Positions 1 to 7,159 of a stretch of DNA of 14,372 nt are shown here, one piece after another (positions within the stretch are counted from its first letter, which is position 1; the number at the start of each line of letters is the position of its first letter). The DNA comes from an uncultured Bacteroidota bacterium (GTDB lineage: Bacteria; Bacteroidota; Bacteroidia; Flavobacteriales; Flavobacteriaceae): contig CAIRNC010000316.1 in the NCBI GenBank assembly GCA_903879875.1, positions 1-14,372 on the forward strand, in the 5' to 3' direction. The notes under the pieces are model-generated. The model worked only from the letters and a program-made list of their open reading frames with translations. It did no database searches and was not told the DNA's origin. The translations under genes and the position numbers were made by a program.

Positions 1-269
1 AAAAATTATCTAAAGTAGAACCTACCAAATCCAAAGAACCATAAAATTTATTTTGATTATGGCAATTAAACATTAGACACTTTTTTAAAAACCTTTTCGA
101 GTAAAAATTGATTTGAATTTGATTGAAAAAGGATTTTCGAAAAAAAACTGGATGACCAAATTTTATTCTGGTGCTAACCATTCAGAATAATCTTGGAATA
201 AGAGAGTCTATCTATACCTTTAAATTTTTTTGAAAAAGTAGTTTTAAAAATTAATAATCAAAGTTAACG

Positions 270-277
270 AAACGTTT
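270..277. promoter_or_regulatory. Candidate LacI-type operator half-palindrome
   Basis: AAACGTTT is a perfect palindrome with a central CG and lies within GTTAACGAAACGTTTACAA. LacI/GalR-family operators typically have a central CG with flanking AA/TT and outer TG...CA. The right half (CGTTTACA) fits that pattern, but the outer left half does not. It lies about 240 bases before the first gene's start and about 160 bases before the candidate promoter. The role is inferred only, since no regulator gene is in the window and 8-bp palindromes occur by chance in AT-rich DNA. Confidence 0.15.
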
Positions 278-438
278 ACAATGCTTAAAAGCTATAAATA
301 AAGCTAGGTAAAACAATGTTTAATAAAGTTTTCGAATATTCCTGAAAACCCTATCGATTCCTAGAAAAATAAACCAAATAAATTCAAAAATGTACAATTT
401 TACCCCTACATTAGTATCATTTTGTTATAAAGTAAGCA

Positions 439-446
439 TAGATTTG
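439..446 (+). promoter_or_regulatory. Candidate Bacteroidota -7 promoter element
   Basis: TAGATTTG matches the Bacteroidota sigma-ABfr -7 consensus TAnnTTTG and would give a 5' untranslated leader of roughly 65 bases before the ATG at 519. The match to the -33 element is poor: the nearest TTG (422-424) is only 14 bases upstream, shorter than the usual spacing of about 20. It is the best promoter candidate seen for the first plus-strand gene. Confidence 0.3.
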
Positions 447-518
447 TATTTAACAAAATTCAATCAATTGTTGGATGAATATTACAGTAAGATTAATTAA
501 ATAACATTGTATAAAACT

Positions 519-2741
519 ATGAAAAAAACACTACAAAACCACAAATTTTTAAATTATTCTATTATTTTTTTACTTTTCATCAGTAGCTCCATGAAAAGTC
601 AAACAGTATTTCAAGAAACTTTTGGAACTGCTGCTTCTACAACTTATACTGGCGCGACCTCTTCTCCGTCAGTGTCTTACACTCAATTTGGAGGTGGTGT
701 TGTATCAACTGCGGTAATTGGAACAGGAACTGATGCATACTTAAATATGATAACTAATGCTGTGGCTCCTGCAGTCGGTACAAGACCAACTTTTTGCGGT
801 ACGATACCAACAGGAACAGGATTTAATCCAATTCTTACAAGCAACACAAATGTGGTAACTTGGACTGTGAATATGAAAACCAATAGATTGGGTTCAAATT
901 CAACAACAAGTTATGCTGAAGGAAAAAACTTTATGTGTGTAGTTTTGTGTGCTTCTAATAACGGAATTTTAGGCAACACAACACCAACAGGTTCTGATGG
1001 TTACGCTCTTATGTACCAAAAGAATACAGTAGTTGGAACTCAGGCAAGTATAAGTCTAATTAAATTTCATAACGGTATTGGAAATTCATCTACAACCGTT
1101 GATGCCCAAGAATTATGTACTATTTCTCGTTTAATTGAATCTCCAGCCTTAACCGCTATTCCTGTTACGGCATCTTTTGCTGCTCTTAGTGTTAAAGTAG
1201 TATATAATCCTAATTTTGATTCTTGGCAATTGTATTATCGCGAAGATGCTGCCACAGCTACAGACCCGATTGTTGATCCAACAACTGGAACTTTACTTCT
1301 TGCTGGAACTGTTACTGATGCTACTTATACTTCAACTGCAATGACTAATTTTGGTTTTATCGCAGGTACACAGACAAATAATGGAAATAAATCTCAATTT
1401 GACAACTTTAAAATTGTACTTAGCACACCACCACCTTACACTGCTCCGCCAACAGTGGAAAAAAGACAAGTTTTTAATAGTACTCCAATCCCAATGGTTG
1501 CTAATTTAGTAGCTACGGGAGATAATATTAAATGGTACGCAACCGCAACTGGAGGAACCGCCTTAGCCACTTCAACAGCTTTGACATACGCTGACTATTA
1601 TGTAACTCAAACAATTAGTGGAACAGAAAGTGAAAGAGTTCTTTCTCAAGTATTTGTAGGTGATACGGGATTAAAGACATTGCCATTATATGAAGGTTTT
1701 GCGAATTATAATGTTTCAGACAAATTAATATTAATGAACAATGGCGCTTCTACTTCTAACGCTGCCAATGCAGGTACAGGTTTAGGTTCTTGGTCAATTA
1801 TTCCAACTTCAAATATTACAGATGATGTAACAATTGTAACTTCCCCAATTTGGTCAAATACAGTTCTTCCTACTGCTACTGGAAATGCAATAACATTTGT
1901 AGGATCTGGAGTTGATCCAGAATTGAATTTTACAAATACAACTTCCGGTAGTTTATATTCTTCTTTTGTTTTTAATGCTGTAGATGCTCCAACATCAATT
2001 GTAGCTTCAACTATTACCGATCCAAACTATTCAACGCCAACGGGTTTTTATAGTTTTATGGCACAATCACCATCAACAACTACTCCTGGAACTTTCAACA
2101 ATGATTATGCATCAGCAGTAATGTTTAGAAAAAATATGACTACTAATAAATACAACTTAGGTTTATCAAAATCTAGTAATTCAAGTGAATGTGTTTGGAG
2201 TACTACAGAATATGACTTTAATACACAACATATCATTGTTATTAGTTATGAAAATATTGGAGATGTAGTCGCTTTAAATCAAGTTGCTAAATTATGGATT
2301 GATCCATCAACAAGCACTGAACCAGCAGTATCTACTTTATATCAAAGCCAACCTGCAACTTCTGTGTCTAGAGATCATATTGATAGAATTAAAATTTTAC
2401 AAGCTTCTTCAACTTCAACTCCAACACTGATTATTGACGAAATTAGAGTAGCAAATAACTGGGGACAAGCTTTAGGTGGTGCATCAACTATGGGAATTAC
2501 TTCTGTTAAAACTTCTGAATTAAAAATGTATCCAAATCCAGTTACTAACGGAAAATTATATATTATTTCTACTTCTAACATAGAAAAAGAGATAGTAATT
2601 ATAAATTCTTTAGGACAACAAGTACTTCAAACAAAAACAATTGCTGAGGCAATCAATGTTTCTAATTTGAACAAAGGAACGTATTTTGTAAAAATTACTG
2701 AAGCTGGAATATCAGCTACAAAAAAATTAATTATTCAGTAA
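519..2741 (+). CDS. T9SS-exported multidomain protein of unknown function
   Basis: This 740-residue protein is likely cell-surface or secreted. Residues 1-28 form a signal peptide (MKK start, hydrophobic core, cut near SMKSQ). Residues about 30-303 look like an all-beta, Ser/Thr/Asn-rich domain that starts FQETFGT and ends with a DNFKI strand. Residues about 305-382 resemble the Ig-like module common in flavobacterial adhesins (IKWYATATGGTAL, YYVTQT). Residues about 383-655 form a second beta-rich domain opening with LYEGF and ending IDEIRV. Residues about 658-740 are a T9SS type A sorting domain (KMYPNPV, NKGTYFVKI, KKLIIQ). The ATG at 519 is chosen over an in-frame TTG at 507 because it starts a proper signal peptide after an A-rich leader. 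A strong terminator follows, so it is probably transcribed separately from the lyase genes. The terminal strands recall LamG/jelly-roll binding domains, so glycan binding or adhesion is possible. I see no catalytic motif and assign no function. Confidence 0.88.
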   Translation: MKKTLQNHKFLNYSIIFLLFISSSMKSQTVFQETFGTAASTTYTGATSSPSVSYTQFGGGVVSTAVIGTGTDAYLNMITNAVAPAVGTRPTFCGTIPTGTGFNPILTSNTNVVTWTVNMKTNRLGSNSTTSYAEGKNFMCVVLCASNNGILGNTTPTGSDGYALMYQKNTVVGTQASISLIKFHNGIGNSSTTVDAQELCTISRLIESPALTAIPVTASFAALSVKVVYNPNFDSWQLYYREDAATATDPIVDPTTGTLLLAGTVTDATYTSTAMTNFGFIAGTQTNNGNKSQFDNFKIVLSTPPPYTAPPTVEKRQVFNSTPIPMVANLVATGDNIKWYATATGGTALATSTALTYADYYVTQTISGTESERVLSQVFVGDTGLKTLPLYEGFANYNVSDKLILMNNGASTSNAANAGTGLGSWSIIPTSNITDDVTIVTSPIWSNTVLPTATGNAITFVGSGVDPELNFTNTTSGSLYSSFVFNAVDAPTSIVASTITDPNYSTPTGFYSFMAQSPSTTTPGTFNNDYASAVMFRKNMTTNKYNLGLSKSSNSSECVWSTTEYDFNTQHIIVISYENIGDVVALNQVAKLWIDPSTSTEPAVSTLYQSQPATSVSRDHIDRIKILQASSTSTPTLIIDEIRVANNWGQALGGASTMGITSVKTSELKMYPNPVTNGKLYIISTSNIEKEIVIINSLGQQVLQTKTIAEAINVSNLNKGTYFVKITEAGISATKKLIIQ

Positions 2742-2760
2742 TTAATTACTAATTTCATAT

Positions 2761-2803
2761 AAAAATGCGGTATTTTTTTTTTATAAAAAGATACCGCATT
2801 TTT
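2761..2803 (+). terminator. Strong hairpin terminator after the T9SS protein gene
   Basis: A perfect 13-bp inverted repeat (AAAAATGCGGTAT at 2761-2773 and its complement at 2791-2803) encloses a 17-base loop. The stem has a GC core flanked by A and T runs on both sides, so it could terminate transcription in either direction. It begins 19 bases after the stop codon of the upstream gene and ends 43 bases before the start of the esterase gene, so it separates the first gene from the lyase/esterase cluster. Confidence 0.88.
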
Positions 2804-2846
2804 GTTTAAAATTCAAAAGTCTATTAATTACCTAAATTTCCACACA

Positions 2847-3743
2847 ATGAAAAAATCGCTTTTGCTTTCTATTATAGCATTTACATTTACCTTATTTGTA
2901 AATGCACAAACTAAGGACACAATTATAAAAAAGCCTGTCACTTTTCCGAAAAATTATACTTCACAACTTGATGTGGTGTATACAAAAGTTAAAGATTGGG
3001 AAGGTAAAGCCGATTTGTATTTGGCTATCAATGAACCTCAACCTACTCCAGTTATTATAAATATTCATGGCGGTGGGTGGAAATCGGGATCTAAAGATAC
3101 TCAGGGTGGATTTAGTCCATTTTTTAAAGCTGGTTTTGCAGTAGCCAATATGGAATATAGAATGAGTGACCAAGCAAAAGCGCCTGCTGCAATTGAGGAC
3201 ACAAGATGTATGCTAGTTTATTTGATACAAAATGCTAAAATATTGAATATTGACACTAATAAAATCATTATCATGGGTGGAAGTGCAGGAGGTCATTTAG
3301 CGTTAATGGGAGGATTACTTGGTAATGATCATCGTTTTGATAGAAATTGTCTGGGAACTGAAAATATTAAGGTTGCAGCAATAATTGATAAATATGGGAT
3401 AATGGATGTATGGGATTGGACTTATGGTCCCGATCATAAAAGTTCTTCACCAGCTGCATGGCTTGGAGAAAATGTGAAAAATGAAGCTTTTATAAAATCA
3501 GTTTCTCCAATAACTTATGTAACCAAAAACAGCCCACCTATTTTTATTGTGCATGGCGATGCAGATCCTACAGTACCATACAGACAATCGGTTGAATTAT
3601 ATAAAAAACTGCAAGAATTGGGCGTTAAATCTGAATTTTTTACGGTGTCAGGCGGCTTACATGGAAAGTTTGAAAAGGATAAAAATACTGAAATTAATGT
3701 GGCAATTCTTAAATTTATAGCCAATTTAGAACCTTTTAAATAA
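2847..3743 (+). CDS. Secreted alpha/beta-hydrolase esterase
   Basis: This 298-residue serine hydrolase probably removes acetyl or other ester groups from the polysaccharide or its oligosaccharides. Residues 1-20 or so form a signal peptide ending near VNAQ. HGGGW at 74-78 is the oxyanion-hole motif of the hormone-sensitive-lipase-like/acetylxylan-esterase type. GGSAGG carries the nucleophile Ser146. HGDADPTVP supplies the acid, probably Asp240, and GGLHG supplies His272, so the triad is complete. The length is normal for the family. An in-frame TTG at 2802 lies inside the terminator stem, so the ATG at 2847 is preferred. There is no T9SS sorting domain, which suggests a periplasmic enzyme. 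Its place beside the lyases and a second esterase supports a carbohydrate esterase role. The exact ester (acetyl, feruloyl or methyl) cannot be read from sequence. Peptidase activity is less likely because the protein is too short for a propeller-containing S9 enzyme. Confidence 0.87.
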   Translation: MKKSLLLSIIAFTFTLFVNAQTKDTIIKKPVTFPKNYTSQLDVVYTKVKDWEGKADLYLAINEPQPTPVIINIHGGGWKSGSKDTQGGFSPFFKAGFAVANMEYRMSDQAKAPAAIEDTRCMLVYLIQNAKILNIDTNKIIIMGGSAGGHLALMGGLLGNDHRFDRNCLGTENIKVAAIIDKYGIMDVWDWTYGPDHKSSSPAAWLGENVKNEAFIKSVSPITYVTKNSPPIFIVHGDADPTVPYRQSVELYKKLQELGVKSEFFTVSGGLHGKFEKDKNTEINVAILKFIANLEPFK

Positions 3744-3781
3744 AATAATATTTACATAAATAATTTAATAATTCAACTCAA

Positions 3782-4564
3782 ATGAAAATTCTTTTTGCCT
3801 TTTTAGTAACCTTTTTACCCTTTAATTGTCAATCTCAAGTACTTTTGAAAGCTGATGGACCAGGAAATACCTATGAACTAATAAATAGTGCTTTAGCTCC
3901 TGGTAATGAGGCGGTAGAACACCCAGAATGCATTCACGGTGCATTTGGAAGGCACATAGCTGAAGTTTGGGATGAAGATTTAAAAGAGAATGTATTTGAA
4001 TTTTATTCCCATGTCACTCCGGATAATGACCGTTGTGAAAAACTTGATCGCCAACGTGTAGAAATTAAAACCTACGAACCATCACCAGATAATCTGAAAG
4101 GAACTCTAGGTGAAACAGTTACTTACAGATGGAAATTCAAACTTCCAAAAGGATTTCAACCTTCAACAAATTTCACTCATTTACATCAAATCAAAGCTGT
4201 TGGTGGCGCTCAAGATTTACCCCTTTTTACCTTAACAGCTCGAAAAAGTAAAATCAATCAACTGATAGTAATTCATAATAATGAAACAACTGTTGCAAGT
4301 TCCAATCTTTCTGAATTTGAAGGCGTTTGGGTTGAAATTACAGAAAAAATAAAAATTGGTGCCAACGGAACCTATTCCATTACGATTAAAAAAGTGAAAA
4401 ATGGCGAAGAATTGCTGTCGTTTTGCAGTAACGACTTAATGACCATTAGACCAGATAATGATTTTATAAGACCAAAATGGGGCATTTATAGAAGCCTTAA
4501 AAAAAAGGAAGATTTAAGAGACGAAGCGGTTCGATTTAATGAATTTTCTATTAAAGAAGAGTAA
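3782..4564 (+). CDS. PL28/ulvan-lyase-like polysaccharide lyase, untagged copy
   Basis: This 260-residue protein is predicted to be a beta-jelly-roll lyase that cleaves uronate-containing chains by beta-elimination. Residues 1-19 are a signal peptide (cut after NCQSQ). The mature part begins LKADGPGNTYELINS and contains RQRVEIKTY (90-98), which resembles the RxExR strand of jelly-roll lyases, and THLHQIK (132-138), which resembles their QIH strand. RPKWGIYRSL and LRDEAVRF near the end close the fold. From memory, the overall pattern matches the PL28 ulvan lyase of Nonlabens ulvanivorans. I could not align them, so the family call is a recognition, not a computed result. The protein ends right after the catalytic domain with no sorting domain, so it is probably periplasmic. 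A paralogue follows 25 bases downstream. FNC in the signal region is not a good lipobox. The substrate could be ulvan, glucuronan or another uronan. Confidence 0.7.
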   Translation: MKILFAFLVTFLPFNCQSQVLLKADGPGNTYELINSALAPGNEAVEHPECIHGAFGRHIAEVWDEDLKENVFEFYSHVTPDNDRCEKLDRQRVEIKTYEPSPDNLKGTLGETVTYRWKFKLPKGFQPSTNFTHLHQIKAVGGAQDLPLFTLTARKSKINQLIVIHNNETTVASSNLSEFEGVWVEITEKIKIGANGTYSITIKKVKNGEELLSFCSNDLMTIRPDNDFIRPKWGIYRSLKKKEDLRDEAVRFNEFSIKEE

Positions 4565-4589
4565 ATTGATTGTATTTAAATAAATAAAA

Positions 4590-5660
4590 GTGAAAAAAGC
4601 AGCAATTTTATTTTTTATTAGTTTTAATATTTCCAATTCGCAAGTTATTTTAAATGCAAATGGGCCCGGAAATACGTACGAGAGAATTACCAGTTTTTTA
4701 GCTCCAGGAAATGGGGTAAGCGCTGTAGAAGCACCAGATTTATACCATCCTTGGTCATCTGGAAGACATATCGCAGAGGTTTTAGATTCGGAGTTAAATA
4801 AATATGTTTTCGAATTTTATTCGCACGCTTTATTAGATAATGAACCTGTTGATCCAACATTAACAGATAGGCAAAGAGTTGAAATTAAAACCTATGCGGC
4901 ATCACCCGATAATTTAAAAGGAACTTTAGGTGAAAATATTATTTACAAATGGCGATTTAAAATTCAAAATGGATTTAAGCCTTCGGCTAATTTTACCCAT
5001 TTACATCAAATAAAGGCAGTTGATGGCGATGATAGCAGTCCACTTTTTACATTAACACCAAGATTAGGAACGCCAAATAAATTAGAATTAATCTATGTTG
5101 CCAATGCAAATTCTTCAACAGATAAATTAAGCATTGTGGATTTATTGCCATTTGAAGGAATATGGGTTGATGCAGAAGAAATGATACAAGTGGGAAGTTC
5201 AGGTACCTATTCGATAACGCTAAAAAAACACAGCGACGGTACTGTTTTGTTATCCTACAGTAATTCTAATATTGAAACTATTCGTCCTGACAATACGTTT
5301 ATCCGTCCTAAATGGGGTATTTATAGAAGTTTAAATGATATTGTAAACTTGCGTGATGAAGCCGTTCGTTTTTCAGATTTTAGCATTGAAGAAGTAACTA
5401 CTTTAAATGTAAATTCTAATTCAAATGCTGCAATATTTGCTACTTTACAAAACCCAATTATTGATAAATTAGCGCTTTCATCTGAAATATTAAATCAATT
5501 CGATAGTTTACAATTGTTTGATATAACAGGAAAACTATTGCTTGAAAAAACCAAATTATCAAATGAAATTGATCTTTCATTTTTAAATGCAGGGTTGTAT
5601 TTTATTCAATTTAATACTACCCAACTACAATCTGTATGTATTAAAATTATTAAAAAATAA
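4590..5660 (+). CDS. PL28/ulvan-lyase-like polysaccharide lyase with T9SS sorting domain
   Basis: This 356-residue paralogue of the preceding gene is probably an endo-lyase exported to the cell surface or medium. Residues 1-18 are a signal peptide (MKKAAILFFISFNISNSQ). The lyase domain spans about 19-267, with ANGPGNTYE, RQRVEIKTY (94-102), THLHQIK (136-142), RPKWGIYRSL and LRDEAVRF in the same order as its neighbour. Residues about 275-356 form a type A sorting domain (LQLFDITGKLLLEK, LSFLNAGLYFIQF, ending IKIIKK). The start is GTG: an in-frame TAA sits at 4581, and no nearby in-frame ATG would keep the signal peptide, so GTG at 4590 is the only sensible start. Compared with its neighbour it has small insertions around residues 45 and 82-88, which may change the substrate cleft. 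The esterase gene follows four bases after the stop, indicating co-transcription. Family naming carries the same caution as for the first copy. Confidence 0.72.
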   Translation: MKKAAILFFISFNISNSQVILNANGPGNTYERITSFLAPGNGVSAVEAPDLYHPWSSGRHIAEVLDSELNKYVFEFYSHALLDNEPVDPTLTDRQRVEIKTYAASPDNLKGTLGENIIYKWRFKIQNGFKPSANFTHLHQIKAVDGDDSSPLFTLTPRLGTPNKLELIYVANANSSTDKLSIVDLLPFEGIWVDAEEMIQVGSSGTYSITLKKHSDGTVLLSYSNSNIETIRPDNTFIRPKWGIYRSLNDIVNLRDEAVRFSDFSIEEVTTLNVNSNSNAAIFATLQNPIIDKLALSSEILNQFDSLQLFDITGKLLLEKTKLSNEIDLSFLNAGLYFIQFNTTQLQSVCIKIIKK

Positions 5661-5664
5661 AATC

Positions 5665-7080
5665 ATGAAAAATTCAATAATCGCATTTCTTACTGTTTTA
5701 TTATTTTTTAATACGACTACAACATTTTCAAAAATAAAACTACCAAGTATAATTGCATCCAATATGGTGCTGCAACGAAATACTACTGTGAAAATTTGGG
5801 GTTGGGCATCACCTAGAGAAAAAATCAGTATCAAAGCCAGTTGGATTTTAGATAAATTAAAAATTACAACTCCTGAAAATGGTCGTTGGGAAATTGCAAT
5901 AAAAACCACTTTAAGCAAGGAGCCACAAGCTATTCAACTGAAAAGTAGTCAATCAAATATCAACTTAGATAATATATTATTTGGAGAAGTTTGGATTTGT
6001 TCTGGTCAATCCAATATGAGAATGCCTTTAAAAGGATATACTGGACAACCTACATTTGAAGGAAATTTGTCTGTTGCAACGTCAAAAAACACCAATTTAA
6101 GATTGTTTTCCATTACTGAAAATGGTTCGCCAACGCCTTTAGATTCTGTAAGTAATTATAAAAAATGGGAAATAGCCTCTCCAGAAACTTCAAAAGATTT
6201 TAGTGCAGTTGCCTATTTTTATGGAAAACAATTGCAAGCAATTTTAGATGTCCCTGTTGGTCTAATTATGACTTCTTGGGGAGGAACACGCATTCAACCT
6301 TGGATGAGCAAAGAAGCGGTAACTCCCTTTTTAGAAGTAAATAAAGTAAAAAAAGATACCACCGAAAAGTACAAAAGAATTCCTTCAGCAATTTTTAATG
6401 CGATGATAAATCCGATAACTTCTTATACAATTAAAGGGGCAATTTGGTATCAAGGAGAAACAAATCGAGACGAACCAAAAATATATCAAAAGTTGTTACC
6501 TGAAATGGTAAAGGATTGGCGTAAGCAATGGAAAATTGGTGATTTTCCGTTCTATTATGTTCAGATTGCACCAAATAAATACATCGATAAGAGCAATTCG
6601 CAATACCTTAGAGAAACGCAACTTAAAGTTTTAGAAGTAATTCCAAATTCAGGAATGGCAGTGCTATCTGATATTGGTTCAGACGCAACAATTCATCCTC
6701 CAAGAAAAAAAGAAGTTGCGGAACGCTTATTATTCCTTGCTTTGAACAAAACCTACGGAATGAAAGACGTTGATTGTACAGGCCCTGTTTATAAATCAAT
6801 GACCGAGAAAGAAGGTGCTTTGTTTTTAAACTTTGACAATGCAGAAACTGGAATATTTTCAACTGAAACAGCAATAAGTTGTTTTGAAATAGCGGGTGAA
6901 GACAAAATATTTTATCCTGCAAAAGCTGAAATTATTGGTCACAAACAAATAAAAGTTTCAAGTGCAGATGTTAAAGTGCCAGTATCCGTTCGTTATGGCT
7001 GGTACAATTGGTTTGTAGGTACTTTATATGATAATAATATGCTACCAGCTTCCTCTTTTAGAACAGATGATTGGGAATAA
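5665..7080 (+). CDS. SGNH/SASA-type carbohydrate acetylesterase
   Basis: This 471-residue enzyme belongs to the sialate O-acetylesterase-like (SASA) group, which deacetylates sugars in many PULs; in this context plant or algal polysaccharide fragments are likelier substrates than sialic acid. A signal peptide covers about residues 1-22. A beta-rich N-terminal domain follows (LPSIIASNMVLQRN, WGWASP). Block I is SGQSNM (113-118) with nucleophile Ser116. TSWGGTRIQPW forms the Gly block, and GAIWYQGETN (W261-N267) holds the Asn block. SDIGSDATIHP carries His344 with Asp336 or Asp340 as the acid. The ATG at 5665 is chosen because an earlier in-frame TTG at 5587 would overlap the lyase gene and lose the signal peptide. 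It is 4 bases after the lyase stop, so the two are probably translated from one message. It lacks a T9SS tag and is likely periplasmic. The closest CAZy label may be CE20 or an unassigned SASA clade; I cannot separate these by eye. Confidence 0.87.
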   Translation: MKNSIIAFLTVLLFFNTTTTFSKIKLPSIIASNMVLQRNTTVKIWGWASPREKISIKASWILDKLKITTPENGRWEIAIKTTLSKEPQAIQLKSSQSNINLDNILFGEVWICSGQSNMRMPLKGYTGQPTFEGNLSVATSKNTNLRLFSITENGSPTPLDSVSNYKKWEIASPETSKDFSAVAYFYGKQLQAILDVPVGLIMTSWGGTRIQPWMSKEAVTPFLEVNKVKKDTTEKYKRIPSAIFNAMINPITSYTIKGAIWYQGETNRDEPKIYQKLLPEMVKDWRKQWKIGDFPFYYVQIAPNKYIDKSNSQYLRETQLKVLEVIPNSGMAVLSDIGSDATIHPPRKKEVAERLLFLALNKTYGMKDVDCTGPVYKSMTEKEGALFLNFDNAETGIFSTETAISCFEIAGEDKIFYPAKAEIIGHKQIKVSSADVKVPVSVRYGWYNWFVGTLYDNNMLPASSFRTDDWE

Positions 7081-7085
7081 AATAA

Positions 7086-7119
7086 ACCAATTTTCACAAA
7101 ATAAGGAGTGAAAATTGGT
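7086..7119. terminator. Inverted repeat between convergent operons
   Basis: ACCAATTTTCAC (7086-7097) and its exact complement (7108-7119) form a perfect 12-bp stem with a 10-base loop. It lies 5 bases after the acetylesterase stop and about 40 bases from the end of the convergent DUF4861 gene. No long T-run follows on either strand, so it is a weak intrinsic terminator by form. It may instead be an mRNA 3'-end stabiliser shared by both operons. Confidence 0.6.
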
Positions 7120-7159
7120 AGAATATATTATTAACTGATTCTATTATTTTGTGTTGTTA

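Larger units (their letters stand above)
1..518. other. Non-coding leader region upstream of the first gene
   Basis: This stretch of about 500 bases is very AT-rich and contains no reading frame that looks like a gene on either strand. Two things stand out: a TAnnTTTG-type promoter-like element at 439-446 and an 8-bp perfect palindrome AAACGTTT at 270-277, both listed separately. A weak 6-bp inverted repeat (CCATAA at 39-44, TTATGG at 57-62) is present but has no T-tract. I see no tRNA, repeat array or mobile-element end. The length suggests a real regulatory region at the PUL's edge or the space behind a neighbouring gene outside the window. Confidence 0.6.

Noticed and set aside
39..62. Small hairpin CCATAA/TTATGG near the left edge
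   Set aside because: The stem is only 6 bp, AT-rich and without a T-tract. Such pairs are expected by chance in this composition.
2802..2846. TTG start for the alpha/beta hydrolase
   Set aside because: The TTG lies in the terminator stem, and the 15 residues it would add precede a normal signal peptide starting at the ATG at 2847.
3782..3838. Lipoprotein signal in the first lyase
   Set aside because: A Cys is present (PFNCQSQ), but the preceding residues do not fit a lipobox, and a signal peptidase I cut after QSQ parallels the NSQ end in its paralogue.
3782..5660. Alginate lyase (PL7) assignment for the two jelly-roll proteins
   Set aside because: The RxExR-like and QIH-like strands are only loosely similar, the typical YFKAGxYNQ strand of PL7 is absent, and KduI/KduD fit a glucuronate- or galacturonate-type product better than the alginate pathway.
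5587..5664. Earlier TTG start for the SASA esterase
   Set aside because: It would overlap the end of the lyase gene by 74 bases and put a non-signal segment ahead of a clear signal peptide. The ATG at 5665 follows the lyase stop by 4 bases.
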